A DNA stretch of 29,482 nt, from the NCBI GenBank assembly GCA_041745395.1, contig JBGTIZ010000351.1, positions 1 to 29,482 on the forward strand, given 5' to 3'. The translations under genes were made by a program, and so were the position numbers. Origin of the DNA: Hadersleviella sp041745395. GTDB taxonomy: Bacteria > Chloroflexota > Anaerolineae > Promineifilales > Promineifilaceae. The notes beneath the pieces were generated by a model that saw only the letters and a list, made by a program, of their open reading frames with translations, was not told the DNA's origin and ran no database searches. Below, piece by piece: positions 7,224 to 16,700 of the stretch (its first letter is position 1; every line of letters starts with the position of its first letter).

Positions 7224-7665
7224 AACCCGTCTCCGTGCTGTCTTTGACACAAACATCATTATCGCCGCACTCAAGAGTAAAAATCCAAACAGCCCGACGA
7301 TTGAATTGCTCAGATTATGGCAATCTGGTCAATTTGTTCTGCTATATGCTGACAAGATTTTGAACGAATATCAGGAGAAATTGGAAGCCAAACGGGTAGA
7401 CCATGCGACACGAATTACTTTTCTCGCCAATCTATATGCGCTGGGAGAGTATATCGAACTCGAGTCTACTCAAATTCAGCCAGTAGTAGTGGATGACCCT
7501 GATGATGACGTTTTTGTGGCCTGTGCGCTTGTGGGGCAGGCTACACACCTAGTCACATACGATGCCCATTTGCTCAATCTGGGTGAAACGTATCAGGGTG
7601 TTTTCATTCTGGATGGACTTCATTTTCTCTATGTTGTGCGGGGAGACGCGCAGTCGGCTGAGTGA
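7216..7665 (+). CDS. PIN-domain protein, putative VapC-like RNase toxin
   Basis: A 149-residue PIN domain starting at ATG 7216. A farther upstream ATG at 7189 would prepend nine basic residues read from within the antitoxin gene. The expected acidic metal-binding residues are visible: Asp11 in VFDTNI, Glu51 or Glu54 in LNEYQEKL, Asp96-Asp98 in DDPDDDVFVACA, and Asp116 in TYDAHLL. PIN toxins cleave RNA, often tRNA or rRNA. The architecture matches the putative toxin-antitoxin PIN branch rather than short VapC. It overlaps the preceding antitoxin by 8 bases and the following helicase-like frame by 4 bases (GTGA) if that uses its GTG, so all three may be co-translated. Confidence 0.88.
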   Translation: MIETRLRAVFDTNIIIAALKSKNPNSPTIELLRLWQSGQFVLLYADKILNEYQEKLEAKRVDHATRITFLANLYALGEYIELESTQIQPVVVDDPDDDVFVACALVGQATHLVTYDAHLLNLGETYQGVFILDGLHFLYVVRGDAQSAE

Positions 7666-9725
7666 AATACCCAATCCAAAATCCTATGACGGTTTCTTTC
7701 TGGACAGGCACGGCCGGGACAGGCAAAACAACGGCCCTCAAACAAAAATTGGTTGACCTGCTCGAAGCAGGCGAGCCAGCTTATACTATTTTGGTGCTGG
7801 TGGCGGAACCCGCCCACCGCGAGACGTTTTTCGCGGCCGCGCGGGCCAGCCAACTAGGCACGGTGGCTGACCTGAAGGTGAATAATTACATTGGGCTGGG
7901 GCGGGAGTTTGTGCGTCTCTTTTGGCCGCTGGTAGCACGAAAAGCGGGTTTTGCCACGGCCGTGCGTCCCCCCACTTACCTCGGCTACGACCTCGCCCAA
8001 CTGCTCATGTGGGAAATTGTCACGCCCATGCTTGAGCAGGGTCACTTTGCCGATTTGCGCCTGCGTCCCCAGCAAATCGTTAGCCAGCTTCTTGACAATC
8101 TCAACCGCTCCGCGCTCAACAATCTCACCATCACGGCTGGCATAGAGCGACAAATCAACAGTTGGGTGGGCGAAGTGGAGCACATTCGCCATTTGCGCGA
8201 CGCGGGGCAGGCGGCCAATACCTTTCGGCAAAGATGCCACGCCAATAACTTGCTCGACCTCTCTCTGACGGTCGAGGTGTTCAACAAACATGTTGTCGAA
8301 CATCCCGAATTTTCACGCTATTTTCAAGAGCGTTTTCGGCACATGCTGGTGGACAATCTTGAAGAGCAGACAGCGGCGGGGCAAAATTTTGTGCGCCGCC
8401 TGATGGGGCAAACAGTTAGCACCACGCTGGTGTTTGACCAAGGGGGCGGTTACAAAACGTTTATGGCCGCTGACCCCAACGCGGCCGAGAAATTCCGTAA
8501 AAAGAGCCAGCAAACGGTTGAGTTCACCGAAAATTTTGTAGACAAAGCAGGGCTAGCCCAAATCGCTAACGAAGTTGACCAGTATCTTTTTCAGGGGCAA
8601 AAAACGGTCGAAGTGGGGCAAATCGCTCCCCTTATTTTGGGGCATGTCCACACCCGCTATCGGCGCGAGATGCTGGTGCAACTCGGCCCTGCTCTGCGCC
8701 AAATCATGGACGACCATCAGCTCCAGCCCCGCGACATTACGATTGTGGCTCCTTATTTAGATGGCGCGTTGCGCTATAAATTGACTGAATCCTTGCGCCA
8801 TAACGGCATTCCGTATCAGCTTTCGCGTCGGCGAGCCAGCCCGCGTGAAGAGCCGCATGTGCGGGCATGGCTGACTTGGCTGGCCTTGGCGCATCCAGAT
8901 TGGGAAATTTATCCGACGCTGTATGATATGGCCGAGGCGTTGCAATTAAGTATTCATGGGCTAGATCCCGTGCGGGCGGCCTTGGTGGCGCAAAGTTTGT
9001 ACCAGCCGAGCGTGCCCTCTCTACGGGAAACGATGGAGTTGACGGGTCAGCAGGAGGCGCGGATTGGGTCGGCCAATGTGGATGCCGTGGGGGCGATACG
9101 GCAGTGGCTGGCCGCGCATGGCTCGTTTGGGACAAACAGGCTCCCTTTGCCGGAGTTTATTCATCAGCTTTTTACGGAATTGCTGTCGAGCGCGTCGTTT
9201 AATCCTCGGCCAGATGAGGCGGGGGCGGCGGTGTGTGAGTGGCTGACGCGCACGGCCGTGCGTTTGCAAGAAGCGGCCAAGCCGATTGGGCTAGACGGAG
9301 ACACGGCCGTGGGACGCGCTTTTGTACACGGCATTCAAAACGGCCTTGTAGCCGCCAATCCGCCTGATTTGGGCGACCCGCCCGCCCCTGACGGGGTGCG
9401 TATTGCCCCTATTTACAGCTTTTTGCTGAGTGAACAAGACACGGCCGTGCAGGTGTGGCTCGAAACCTCGGCCACAGGCTGGTGGGACATGCCGCGCCAG
9501 CCATTGAGCAACACCTTTGTGCTGGCGCAAAGCTGGGAAGAGACGCAAACGTGGACGATGGCGGACGAGACGCGCATCCGCAATGAACTGCTCGGCCGTG
9601 TGGTGCGCGGGCTGACCAGCCGCTGTCGGCTGGGCATTGTCTTGGCGACCAGTGATTTGGACCGGCGCGGACAAAGGCAGGAAAATCCCTTGTGGCGAGC
9701 CTTGCACACGGCCGTGCAGGAATGA
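7662..9725 (+). CDS. Diverged UvrD/Rep-like superfamily 1 helicase
   Basis: 687 residues from GTG 7662, or 679 from ATG 7686; neither has a good ribosome-binding site. The GTG would overlap the PIN stop by 4 bases. Walker A is intact (GTAGTGKTT, 16-24). Walker B is altered: MLVDNLEEQ where UvrD proteins have VDEFQD, so the usual catalytic Glu is Asn unless a later Glu substitutes. A FDQGGG..FMAADP stretch resembles motif III (GDPDQSIYRFRGADP). LRHNGIPYQLSRR resembles motif IV. The C-terminus VVRGLTSRCRLGIVLA resembles motif VI with changed residues. No nuclease domain is seen. It is probably a DNA helicase or translocase of the UvrD/AddB type, perhaps with reduced ATPase activity. Five palindromes (7955, 9251, 9302, 9440, 9707), unlike the PIN pair before it. 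Confidence 0.75.
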   Translation: MKYPIQNPMTVSFWTGTAGTGKTTALKQKLVDLLEAGEPAYTILVLVAEPAHRETFFAAARASQLGTVADLKVNNYIGLGREFVRLFWPLVARKAGFATAVRPPTYLGYDLAQLLMWEIVTPMLEQGHFADLRLRPQQIVSQLLDNLNRSALNNLTITAGIERQINSWVGEVEHIRHLRDAGQAANTFRQRCHANNLLDLSLTVEVFNKHVVEHPEFSRYFQERFRHMLVDNLEEQTAAGQNFVRRLMGQTVSTTLVFDQGGGYKTFMAADPNAAEKFRKKSQQTVEFTENFVDKAGLAQIANEVDQYLFQGQKTVEVGQIAPLILGHVHTRYRREMLVQLGPALRQIMDDHQLQPRDITIVAPYLDGALRYKLTESLRHNGIPYQLSRRRASPREEPHVRAWLTWLALAHPDWEIYPTLYDMAEALQLSIHGLDPVRAALVAQSLYQPSVPSLRETMELTGQQEARIGSANVDAVGAIRQWLAAHGSFGTNRLPLPEFIHQLFTELLSSASFNPRPDEAGAAVCEWLTRTAVRLQEAAKPIGLDGDTAVGRAFVHGIQNGLVAANPPDLGDPPAPDGVRIAPIYSFLLSEQDTAVQVWLETSATGWWDMPRQPLSNTFVLAQSWEETQTWTMADETRIRNELLGRVVRGLTSRCRLGIVLATSDLDRRGQRQENPLWRALHTAVQE

Positions 9726-9794
9726 CTCGTTATAAGTTTTATGTGTCATGAGTTGCCCTACTCAGGCTAAAATTTTTGATTACAATGTAGAGGT

Positions 9795-9886
9795 TAAGCT
9801 GTAAGCCATAAGCTTTAAGCCGCTTGGGCGATAACGGCGGCTTGCCGCAAAAAGACCGCTTACAGCTAACAGCTTACGGCTACTAA
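9795..9886. repeat. Inverted pair of heptamer tandem arrays upstream of the Amt-kinase gene
   Basis: The left array (9795-9822) is TAAGCTG, TAAGCCA, TAAGCTT, TAAGCCG. The right array (9859-9886) is CTTACAG, CTAACAG, CTTACGG, CTACTAA, largely its inverse. GTTAAGCTGTAAGC (9793-9806) can pair with GCTTACAGCTAAC (9858-9870) with one bulge, putting a long hairpin just ahead of the ribosome-binding site at 9885-9892. A related array is at 27616-27643. Confidence 0.7.
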
Positions 9887-9898
9887 AAGGAGATTTTC

Positions 9899-12800
9899 GT
9901 GACCAGACCCATCATCGACATTGCGTGGATACTTATCGCCGCTGGGCTGGTATTTGTCATGCAGGCAGGTTTCCTCTGCTTAGAGTCTGGTCTGACCCGT
10001 AGCAAAAACAACATTAATGTCGCCATCAAAAATTTAGCCGACTTTGGCGTCTCGACCCTGCTCTTTTGGCTGGTGGGGTTCGGCCTTATGTTTGGCACTA
10101 CGCTCGGCGGGGGGGGCTGGCTGGGCACAGATTTATTCGCGCTTGATTTCGGGGCAGAATCGCTCTGGACAGGCGCGTTTTTTGTGTTCCACGTTATGTT
10201 TTGCGGCACGGCCGTGACCATTATGTCCGGCGCGGTGGCCGAACGGCTCCACTTTTCCGCCTACTTATTTATCACCATGCTCATTGCCGGGGTCACTTAC
10301 CCCATTTTTGGGCATTGGGCATGGAATGGCGTCCTGACTGGCGACGTGAGCGGCTGGCTGGCCGCGCTGGGCTTTGTAGATTTTGCGGGGGCGACCGTGG
10401 TGCATAGCGTGGGAGGCTGGTCCGCGCTAGCGATTTTATGGCTGATTGGCCCGCGCACAGGTCGCTTTGCCGCTGATGGCACGGCGCGACCCATTCCCGC
10501 CAGCAATATACCCTTGGCCACGCTGGGCGTTTTGCTTTTGTATATGGGCTGGATTGGCTTTAACGGGGGCAGTAAGCTGGGGCTGGACACGGCCGTGCCG
10601 GGGATTATCGCCAATACGCTCATTGCGGGGGCGGCGGGCATGTCCGTACCTTTGGTCTATAGTTTGATGCGCCACGGCCGTGCTAATGTATTAGGCATCC
10701 TCAATGGCACCTTGGCTGGCCTCGTGGCCGTTACGGCCAGCGTCTTTGCCATTACCACCGCCCAAGCCGCTCTGATTGGGGCGATTGGCGGCGGCGTCAT
10801 GCTCCTCGCCAGCCATTTGCTCCTGCGCGGGGGCATTGATGACGCCGTGGACGCCGTGCCCGTGCATTTGGCGGCTGGCCTGTGGGGCACCATCGCCGTT
10901 GCCCTGTTTGGTGACCCCATTTTGCTAAATACAGGTTTGCTCTGGTGGCAACAGTTAGGCGTGCAACTGCTCGGCATTGCCGTCTGCGCCATCTGGATTT
11001 TCGGGCTAACCTTGCTCTTTGGCTGGGGCTTGGGTCGCCTGCTTCCCCTGCGCGTCACGCCCGAAGAAGAAGCTGTGGGCCTGAATAGTTCGGAACATAA
11101 TACCCGCGATCCTTTGCTCGATTTAGTGACCCTGATGGAAACGCAACGGCAAACGGGCGACCTCAGCCTTCGCGCCCAAGTCGAACCATTTACCGAAGCG
11201 GGGCGGCTAGCGGATTATTACAATCGGTTGATAGACGCCCTAGAAGAGGCCGTGTCGCGCACGCAAGCCATTGTGATGTCGGCCATGGACGGCATTATCA
11301 CTTTTTCGCGCCAAGATTTGACCATTACCAGCCTAAATCCAGCCGCGCAACTTATGTTTGCCTACCCCACCCAAGAGCTAGTGGGGCAATCTATCACCAA
11401 AATTGTGCGCCTTAACCCTGTCGCCTCGCGGGCGGCTTCCGAAGCAGATACCGAGCGCATATTGACCCCCTTGCTCGAGGAATGGTATCAGACCAACGTG
11501 CCCGTCGAGCTGTATGGGCGACGAGCGGATGGCTCCCGCTTTCCTGTGGAGCTAGCGCTGACCCAAGCGGAGGTGGGCAGTAGTTCGCTGTTTTATATTG
11601 GCACCTTTCGGGACATCACCGAGCGGCGGATTTTTCAGGATGAGCTAGAACAGGCTAAGAATATTGCCGAAACGGCCAACCGCGCCAAAAGCTCCTTTTT
11701 GGCGAACATGAGCCATGAGCTACGCACGCCGCTCAACGCCATTATCGGCTACAGCGAAATGCTCCAAGAAGATGCCGCCGATTTTGGCTATAACGACCTG
11801 GCGCCAGATTTGGACAAAATTCAGCGGGCGGGTCAGCATCTGCTGGGCTTGGTCAACAATGTGCTGGATTTATCTAAAATTGAAGCGGGGCGCATTGAGC
11901 TATATACCGAAGAAATTGACCTGCGCTCTTTTTTGTTTGACATAAAAATCACGCTTCAGGCTGTTGTGGCTAAAAATGGCAATCAATTTGATGTGGTTGT
12001 GCCGCAAGAGTCGGTTCTGATACGGACTGATTTGGTCAAGTTGCGACAAGTTTTGTTTAACTTGGTCAGCAATGCGGCCAAATTTACGCAAGACGGCACG
12101 GTTTCGCTCTCTTACGCGCTGAATGAGCAGGCGGCTGATTTTGACAAGCCTGATAAATCTGACAAGTCCGATAAAAAAGAAGAAACGATCCCTTGGGTAA
12201 CATTTTTTGTAGCCGATACGGGCATTGGCATGTCACAAGAGGAGCAAAATCGGCTGTTTCAGCCGTTTATGCAGGCGGATGCTTCCACGACGCGCCGCTT
12301 TGGAGGGACGGGGCTGGGTTTGGCGATTAGCCGCCGTTTTTGTCAACTGATGGGGGGGGATGTGACGGTGGATAGTGCGCTGGGGCGTGGCTCGACGTTT
12401 ACGGTGCGTTTACCGCGTTTTATCGATGCGGAGCGGGTCAATCTGGATGAGGACACGGCCGTGTCTGAATCGTGGCCCGCCCTGCCCGAAATAAACCTAC
12501 CAGCGCAAAATTCCACGGCCGTGAAAGGGGTCGTGGTAGCCATTGACGATGACCCCGCCGCCCGGGACCTCATTGCCCACCATCTAACCCGCGCTGGTTT
12601 TCATGTCGAAACAGCCAGCAACGGCCGTGCGGGGCTAGCCTTGGTGCGCCAAGTGCGTCCCGATATTATTACCCTTGATGTCATGATGCCCGACGTAGAT
12701 GGCTGGAGTGTTTTGTCCGCTCTTAAAGCAGACAAAGAACTGGCTCAAATCCCCGTTATTTTGCTCACCATGGTCGAGGAGAGGCAGAGAGGGTTTGCCC

Positions 12801-13285
12801 TAGGTGCCAATGATTACTTGCTTAAGCCAATTCGTCGGCAACAGTTGTTAGACTTATTAGCCAAATATCGGCTGAACACCGATAAGGTGAATATGGCCGC
12901 CTTGTCACAGGTGATGGTGGTGGAAGACGACCCCGCCACGTCTGAAATGGTGCGCCGCACCTTGGAAAAAGAGGGCTTGCAGGTCACCATGGCAGAAAAC
13001 GGCCGTGTCGCGCTCGAAAAATTAGCTCAGCAACAGCCAGATCTTATTTTGTTAGATTTGATGATGCCCGAAATGGATGGCTTCCAGTTTTTGGAGCAGA
13101 TACGCCGTCGTGTAGAATGGCAAAATATTCCCGTGATTGTGGTCACGGCCAAAGAGTTAACGACGACAGACCGTCTGCAACTGAATGGATACGTGGAGCG
13201 TATTTTGCAAAAGCCGGGCAGTAATTTACACACACTCATGCACGAAATTCGTCTTTTAGCCACCAATTTGGCTCAATTGCGTTAA
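9899..13285 (+). CDS. Ammonium transporter fused to hybrid histidine kinase (Amt-PAS-HisKA-HATPase-REC-REC)
   Basis: GTG start with AAAAGGAG six bases upstream; 1128 residues. Residues 1-385 are an Amt/MEP ammonium channel domain. Key residues are kept: VDFAG (Asp161), twin pore histidines His169 (VVHSVGG) and His323 (VPVHLAAGLWGT), and Phe101 of the gate region. Then come a HAMP-like linker (about 405-450), PAS (about 455-575), HisKA with phospho-acceptor His606 (MSHELRTPLN), and HATPase with N box LVSNAAKF, VADTGIGMS and GGTGLGLAI. Two receivers follow, with Asp927 (LDVMMPD) and Asp1053 (LDLMMPE); the second lacks a standard KP context only slightly (LQKPGS). A charged DKPDKSDKSDKKEE insert (about 749-762) sits inside the ATPase domain. 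Amt-kinase fusions are known ammonium sensors; here signal output may pass to the downstream receiver. Five palindromes. Confidence 0.95.
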   Translation: MTRPIIDIAWILIAAGLVFVMQAGFLCLESGLTRSKNNINVAIKNLADFGVSTLLFWLVGFGLMFGTTLGGGGWLGTDLFALDFGAESLWTGAFFVFHVMFCGTAVTIMSGAVAERLHFSAYLFITMLIAGVTYPIFGHWAWNGVLTGDVSGWLAALGFVDFAGATVVHSVGGWSALAILWLIGPRTGRFAADGTARPIPASNIPLATLGVLLLYMGWIGFNGGSKLGLDTAVPGIIANTLIAGAAGMSVPLVYSLMRHGRANVLGILNGTLAGLVAVTASVFAITTAQAALIGAIGGGVMLLASHLLLRGGIDDAVDAVPVHLAAGLWGTIAVALFGDPILLNTGLLWWQQLGVQLLGIAVCAIWIFGLTLLFGWGLGRLLPLRVTPEEEAVGLNSSEHNTRDPLLDLVTLMETQRQTGDLSLRAQVEPFTEAGRLADYYNRLIDALEEAVSRTQAIVMSAMDGIITFSRQDLTITSLNPAAQLMFAYPTQELVGQSITKIVRLNPVASRAASEADTERILTPLLEEWYQTNVPVELYGRRADGSRFPVELALTQAEVGSSSLFYIGTFRDITERRIFQDELEQAKNIAETANRAKSSFLANMSHELRTPLNAIIGYSEMLQEDAADFGYNDLAPDLDKIQRAGQHLLGLVNNVLDLSKIEAGRIELYTEEIDLRSFLFDIKITLQAVVAKNGNQFDVVVPQESVLIRTDLVKLRQVLFNLVSNAAKFTQDGTVSLSYALNEQAADFDKPDKSDKSDKKEETIPWVTFFVADTGIGMSQEEQNRLFQPFMQADASTTRRFGGTGLGLAISRRFCQLMGGDVTVDSALGRGSTFTVRLPRFIDAERVNLDEDTAVSESWPALPEINLPAQNSTAVKGVVVAIDDDPAARDLIAHHLTRAGFHVETASNGRAGLALVRQVRPDIITLDVMMPDVDGWSVLSALKADKELAQIPVILLTMVEERQRGFALGANDYLLKPIRRQQLLDLLAKYRLNTDKVNMAALSQVMVVEDDPATSEMVRRTLEKEGLQVTMAENGRVALEKLAQQQPDLILLDLMMPEMDGFQFLEQIRRRVEWQNIPVIVVTAKELTTTDRLQLNGYVERILQKPGSNLHTLMHEIRLLATNLAQLR

Positions 13286-13322
13286 GATAAGCGTTCGATC
13301 CAATCGGTTAATTAAAAAGTGG

Positions 13323-13353
13323 TCAGCTAGTCAGCATTTCACCAGTCAGCTAG
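13323..13353. repeat. Octamer tandem array (TCAGCNNN)
   Basis: TCAGCTAG, TCAGCATT, TCACCAG (one base short), TCAGCTAG, then CAAACTG. Apart from one missing G this is nearly the same as 17420-17451, which is also followed by CTAAACTG. It therefore looks like a copied block rather than chance. Confidence 0.8.
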
Positions 13354-13528
13354 CAAACTGCGTACCAACCTTGGATTTTTCAGTTCAACAATAGAGTTTT
13401 TAACGAGCCGCTTCTTGTTTGAGGCCACTCAGTCACTTGAAAATGACCAAATTATGCCGAGAAAATCAAGCTGACCGGCTGAAACGCTGAACGCTTAAAC
13501 GGGTAGCTTTTGGTGAGCCTTTGGGGAA

Positions 13529-13617
13529 GATAATGGTCAAAGTCGCGTCTGGGAAATCGCGGCTATAGTTTTGTGACCATTATCGTGAGTCCTAACTTTT
13601 CACCACTTGACGTTAGG
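13529..13617. other. Structured intergenic region (nested hairpin plus small hairpin)
   Basis: Perfect 11-bp arms GATAATGGTCA (13529-13539) and TGACCATTATC (13574-13584) enclose a second stem AGTCGCG (13541-13547) with CGCGGCT (13558-13564), one G-T wobble, and a 10-base loop. A separate 6-bp stem CCTAAC (13591-13596) with GTTAGG (13612-13617) follows. This is in the 450-base spacer between two kinase genes. It may be a leader RNA or a pair of protein-binding sites. No known riboswitch family is recognised. Confidence 0.5.
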
Positions 13618-13630
13618 CTTCTTGGGTATC

Positions 13631-13694
13631 TACTTAAATTCTAAGGGTCTTCTCTCCCGAGAAGATACGTGGTTCTTTTTTCTTAGGTTAAGTA
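13631..13694 (+). promoter_or_regulatory. Candidate attenuator-like leader hairpin before the 7TM kinase gene
   Basis: The outer stem TACTTAA (13631-13637) plus CTAAG (13641-13645) pairs with CTTAG (13682-13686) plus TTAAGTA (13688-13694). Nested inside is TCTTCTC (13648-13654) with GAGAAGA (13659-13665), followed by a T-rich run at about 13673-13683. The T-run lies within the outer loop, so the two states could be alternatives. It ends 42 bases before the start codon. Function is inferred from folding only. Confidence 0.4.
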
Positions 13695-13735
13695 GACGGT
13701 AAACATCAGACCTAATTCGGAGCAGGTTGTGCCCC

Positions 13736-16700
13736 ATGCTTGTTAGCAATATTTCTCTAATAGCCATCACCATTGGCATTGTCAGCGGCGTTGTTTCGCT
13801 GGCCATGCTGTCGTTGGTGTTATGGCAATCGTTACGCCACCGTGACAATTTGTTGATGGCTACCTATATAGCGTTATTGGTGATAGGTAGCTTCGGGATT
13901 ATTGGGCAACAGGTGGCCTTGGCTTTTCAGCTTAATCCGCTTCCGCTATTTTGGCTCAATGCGGCGATTGTTGCGTTGTGTGCGCCGTTTTTATTCCTCA
14001 TCGTCACGTATTACACGGACGAAAATCAGACTAAGTGGGTGCGTTGGTATGCCGTGGCGGGGATGGTGGCGGTGCTTTTGCTCGTGCCGTTAACGTTTCG
14101 GGGGCTGGTTGTCGATCGTGTCTTTTATGGTGTTACGGGGAACCCGACGTATCGCTTTACGCCGCTGGGGTATCTGAGTCTGGGGCTGGTGGGACTGTAT
14201 CATGTGAGTAGCTTGGTTCTGCTGTGGCGGTCTAAACATGAGTTGGCGCAGTCTTTTTTCACGGCCGTGTTAATAGTCCTTTTAGGCACGTCCACGGCCG
14301 TGTTCAATCAATGGCTACCCACCAACCAAATCCCCATCTTAGGCGCGACCATCTCCGTTTTCATCTTTGCCCACATTATTATCCGCCGCAGTTACTTCAG
14401 CCCCCTCATCCAGCTCAACCAAGAATTAGAAGACGCCAATAGCCAACTCGTTGCCCTCAGCCACAACCTGCAAGAAAAAGAAGCCAACCTACGCGCCCTG
14501 CTCACCAACACCTCTGACCTTGTCTGGTCTATTGACCGCGATTATCGCATTATCACCATTAACCTCACGGCCGCCGACTTCTTTGCTCTGCTCTATGACC
14601 ATCAACTGCAAGAGGGCGAAGATATCCGCACCTTAATCCCCGCCAATGAACAAGACATGTGGCGCAGTTGGTACGGCCGTGCGTTTGCCGGAGAGCGCGT
14701 CACCATCGAAACCCAATACAGCCTACCGGGCATCTCCGAAGTTGTTGCTCTTGAAGTAACCCTCAACCCCATTCTGGATGATCACAACCAAGTTACCGGT
14801 ATTTCCGCCTTTTCCCGCGACATCACTACCCGCAAAGATGCCGAGCGGCAGTTACATCTGCAAGCATTAGCGCTCGAAAACATGAACGAAAGCGTCATCA
14901 TCACCAATCTGCGCGGCTTTATAACCTATTGCAACCCCGCCACTGAAGCCATTTTTGGCTATCCACAAGAAGAATTGCTTGGTCAAATGCCCGAAATTTG
15001 GCACGCCCCCGAAGATTCCCCCTCGCTAAGCCAAAATATTCAGTCTGGCTTAGCGCGAGATGGTCGCTGGGACGGCCCCATCCGCTTCGTACATAAAAAA
15101 GGCACACGCGGCATTTGTGATGCCGTTGTCTTGCCTTTATACAATGACCAAGGCGAACGCATCGCCGCTCTGGGCGTCAGCCACGATGTAACGGCCCAAA
15201 AACAGTATGAAGCAGAACTCCATGAAGCCAAAGAGGCCGCCGAATCGGCCAACCGCGCCAAAAGCTCCTTTCTGGCGAGCATGAGCCATGAGCTACGCAC
15301 CCCGCTCAACGCCATTATCGGCTATAGCGAAATGATAGAAGATGTCGCTCTAGACAAAGAGTATGTTGATATTGCACGTGACCTGCACCGCATCACCTCA
15401 GCTGGGCAACATTTGCTGACTCTCATCAATGATGTCCTTGACCTATCCAAAATTGAAGCAGGCAAAACCAACATCCACCTTGAACAATTCCTCATCGCCG
15501 ACCTTGTCAACGAAGTTGTGTACGCTAGTCAACACCTCATCGAACAAAACAACAACCAGCTTGAAGTCTCCCTCTCGCCTGACTTAGGTCTCATGTATGG
15601 GGATATGATTAAAGTACGGCAAATTTTACTCAACCTGTTGAGCAACGCCGCTAAATTTACCCGCCGAGGACGCGTCAGCCTCCACGCTAAACGAGAAGCG
15701 ACCATCCCCAGCGACCTCATTGTTTTCACCATCAGCGACACAGGCATTGGCATGAATCGAGAAGAGATGTCGCGTATTTTCTCCGCCTTTACGCAGGCCG
15801 ATAACTCTACTACCCGTCAATATGGGGGCACGGGGCTAGGGCTGACTATTTCACATCGTTTTTGCGAACTGCTGGGCGGTACCATTACCGTAGATAGCCA
15901 GCCACGGGTGGGGTCAACGTTTGTGGTCACGCTCCCGGCCTTTATTACGCCCCAAGAAGAGCCAAACCCACCCAAGCCCGCCATTGTCAATGGCTTCAAC
16001 CCGAGTCATAAGGCCTATACCAACAACAGCGTTAACGATGACAACGATGATGTGGCTATCACGATTATTCGCCCCGCCTTACAGCAGGGTATTGTCCTAG
16101 TCATTTCGCCCCGCGAAGACCATCGTGACCAGATGGTACGCTGGTTACTCGCCAAGCATTACCGCACCTACGCCGCCGCCGACGGCTACCGAGGTTTAAA
16201 GCTAGCCAAACGGTTACGCCCCCACACCATTGTTTTCTCCCCTCATTTGCCTGATTACCATTACCCAGAATTTGTGGCCGAAATTCGCGCTGATGCACAT
16301 CTACGCCAAACGCCATTGCTGGTGTATGACAGTTCGCCCGAACAGCTACAACAGGCCAATGTGCTGAGTGACCCGCAACTGCATCTGGTTTCTCGTGCCG
16401 AGCAGGAATTACTGCTGAAAGTGCGCGAGGTGGTACAAATTTCTAACCCACCACGGCCGCGTACAAGGATTCAACAAACCCGTATTCTCGTCGTAGAAGA
16501 CAATTTTGCCCTGCGTGATATTTTGCGCCTAACCTTGACCAAGCGCGGCTTTGAAGTAGTTGAAGCGATTGACGCCCTAATGGCTCTGGAATTTTTGGAA
16601 ACTACCAGCCACCAGCCCGACCTTATCTTGTTAGATTTGATGATGCCTCGTTTGGATGGCTTTGGTTTTGTGGAACAGATTCGGGCCATGCCCAGCTCTG

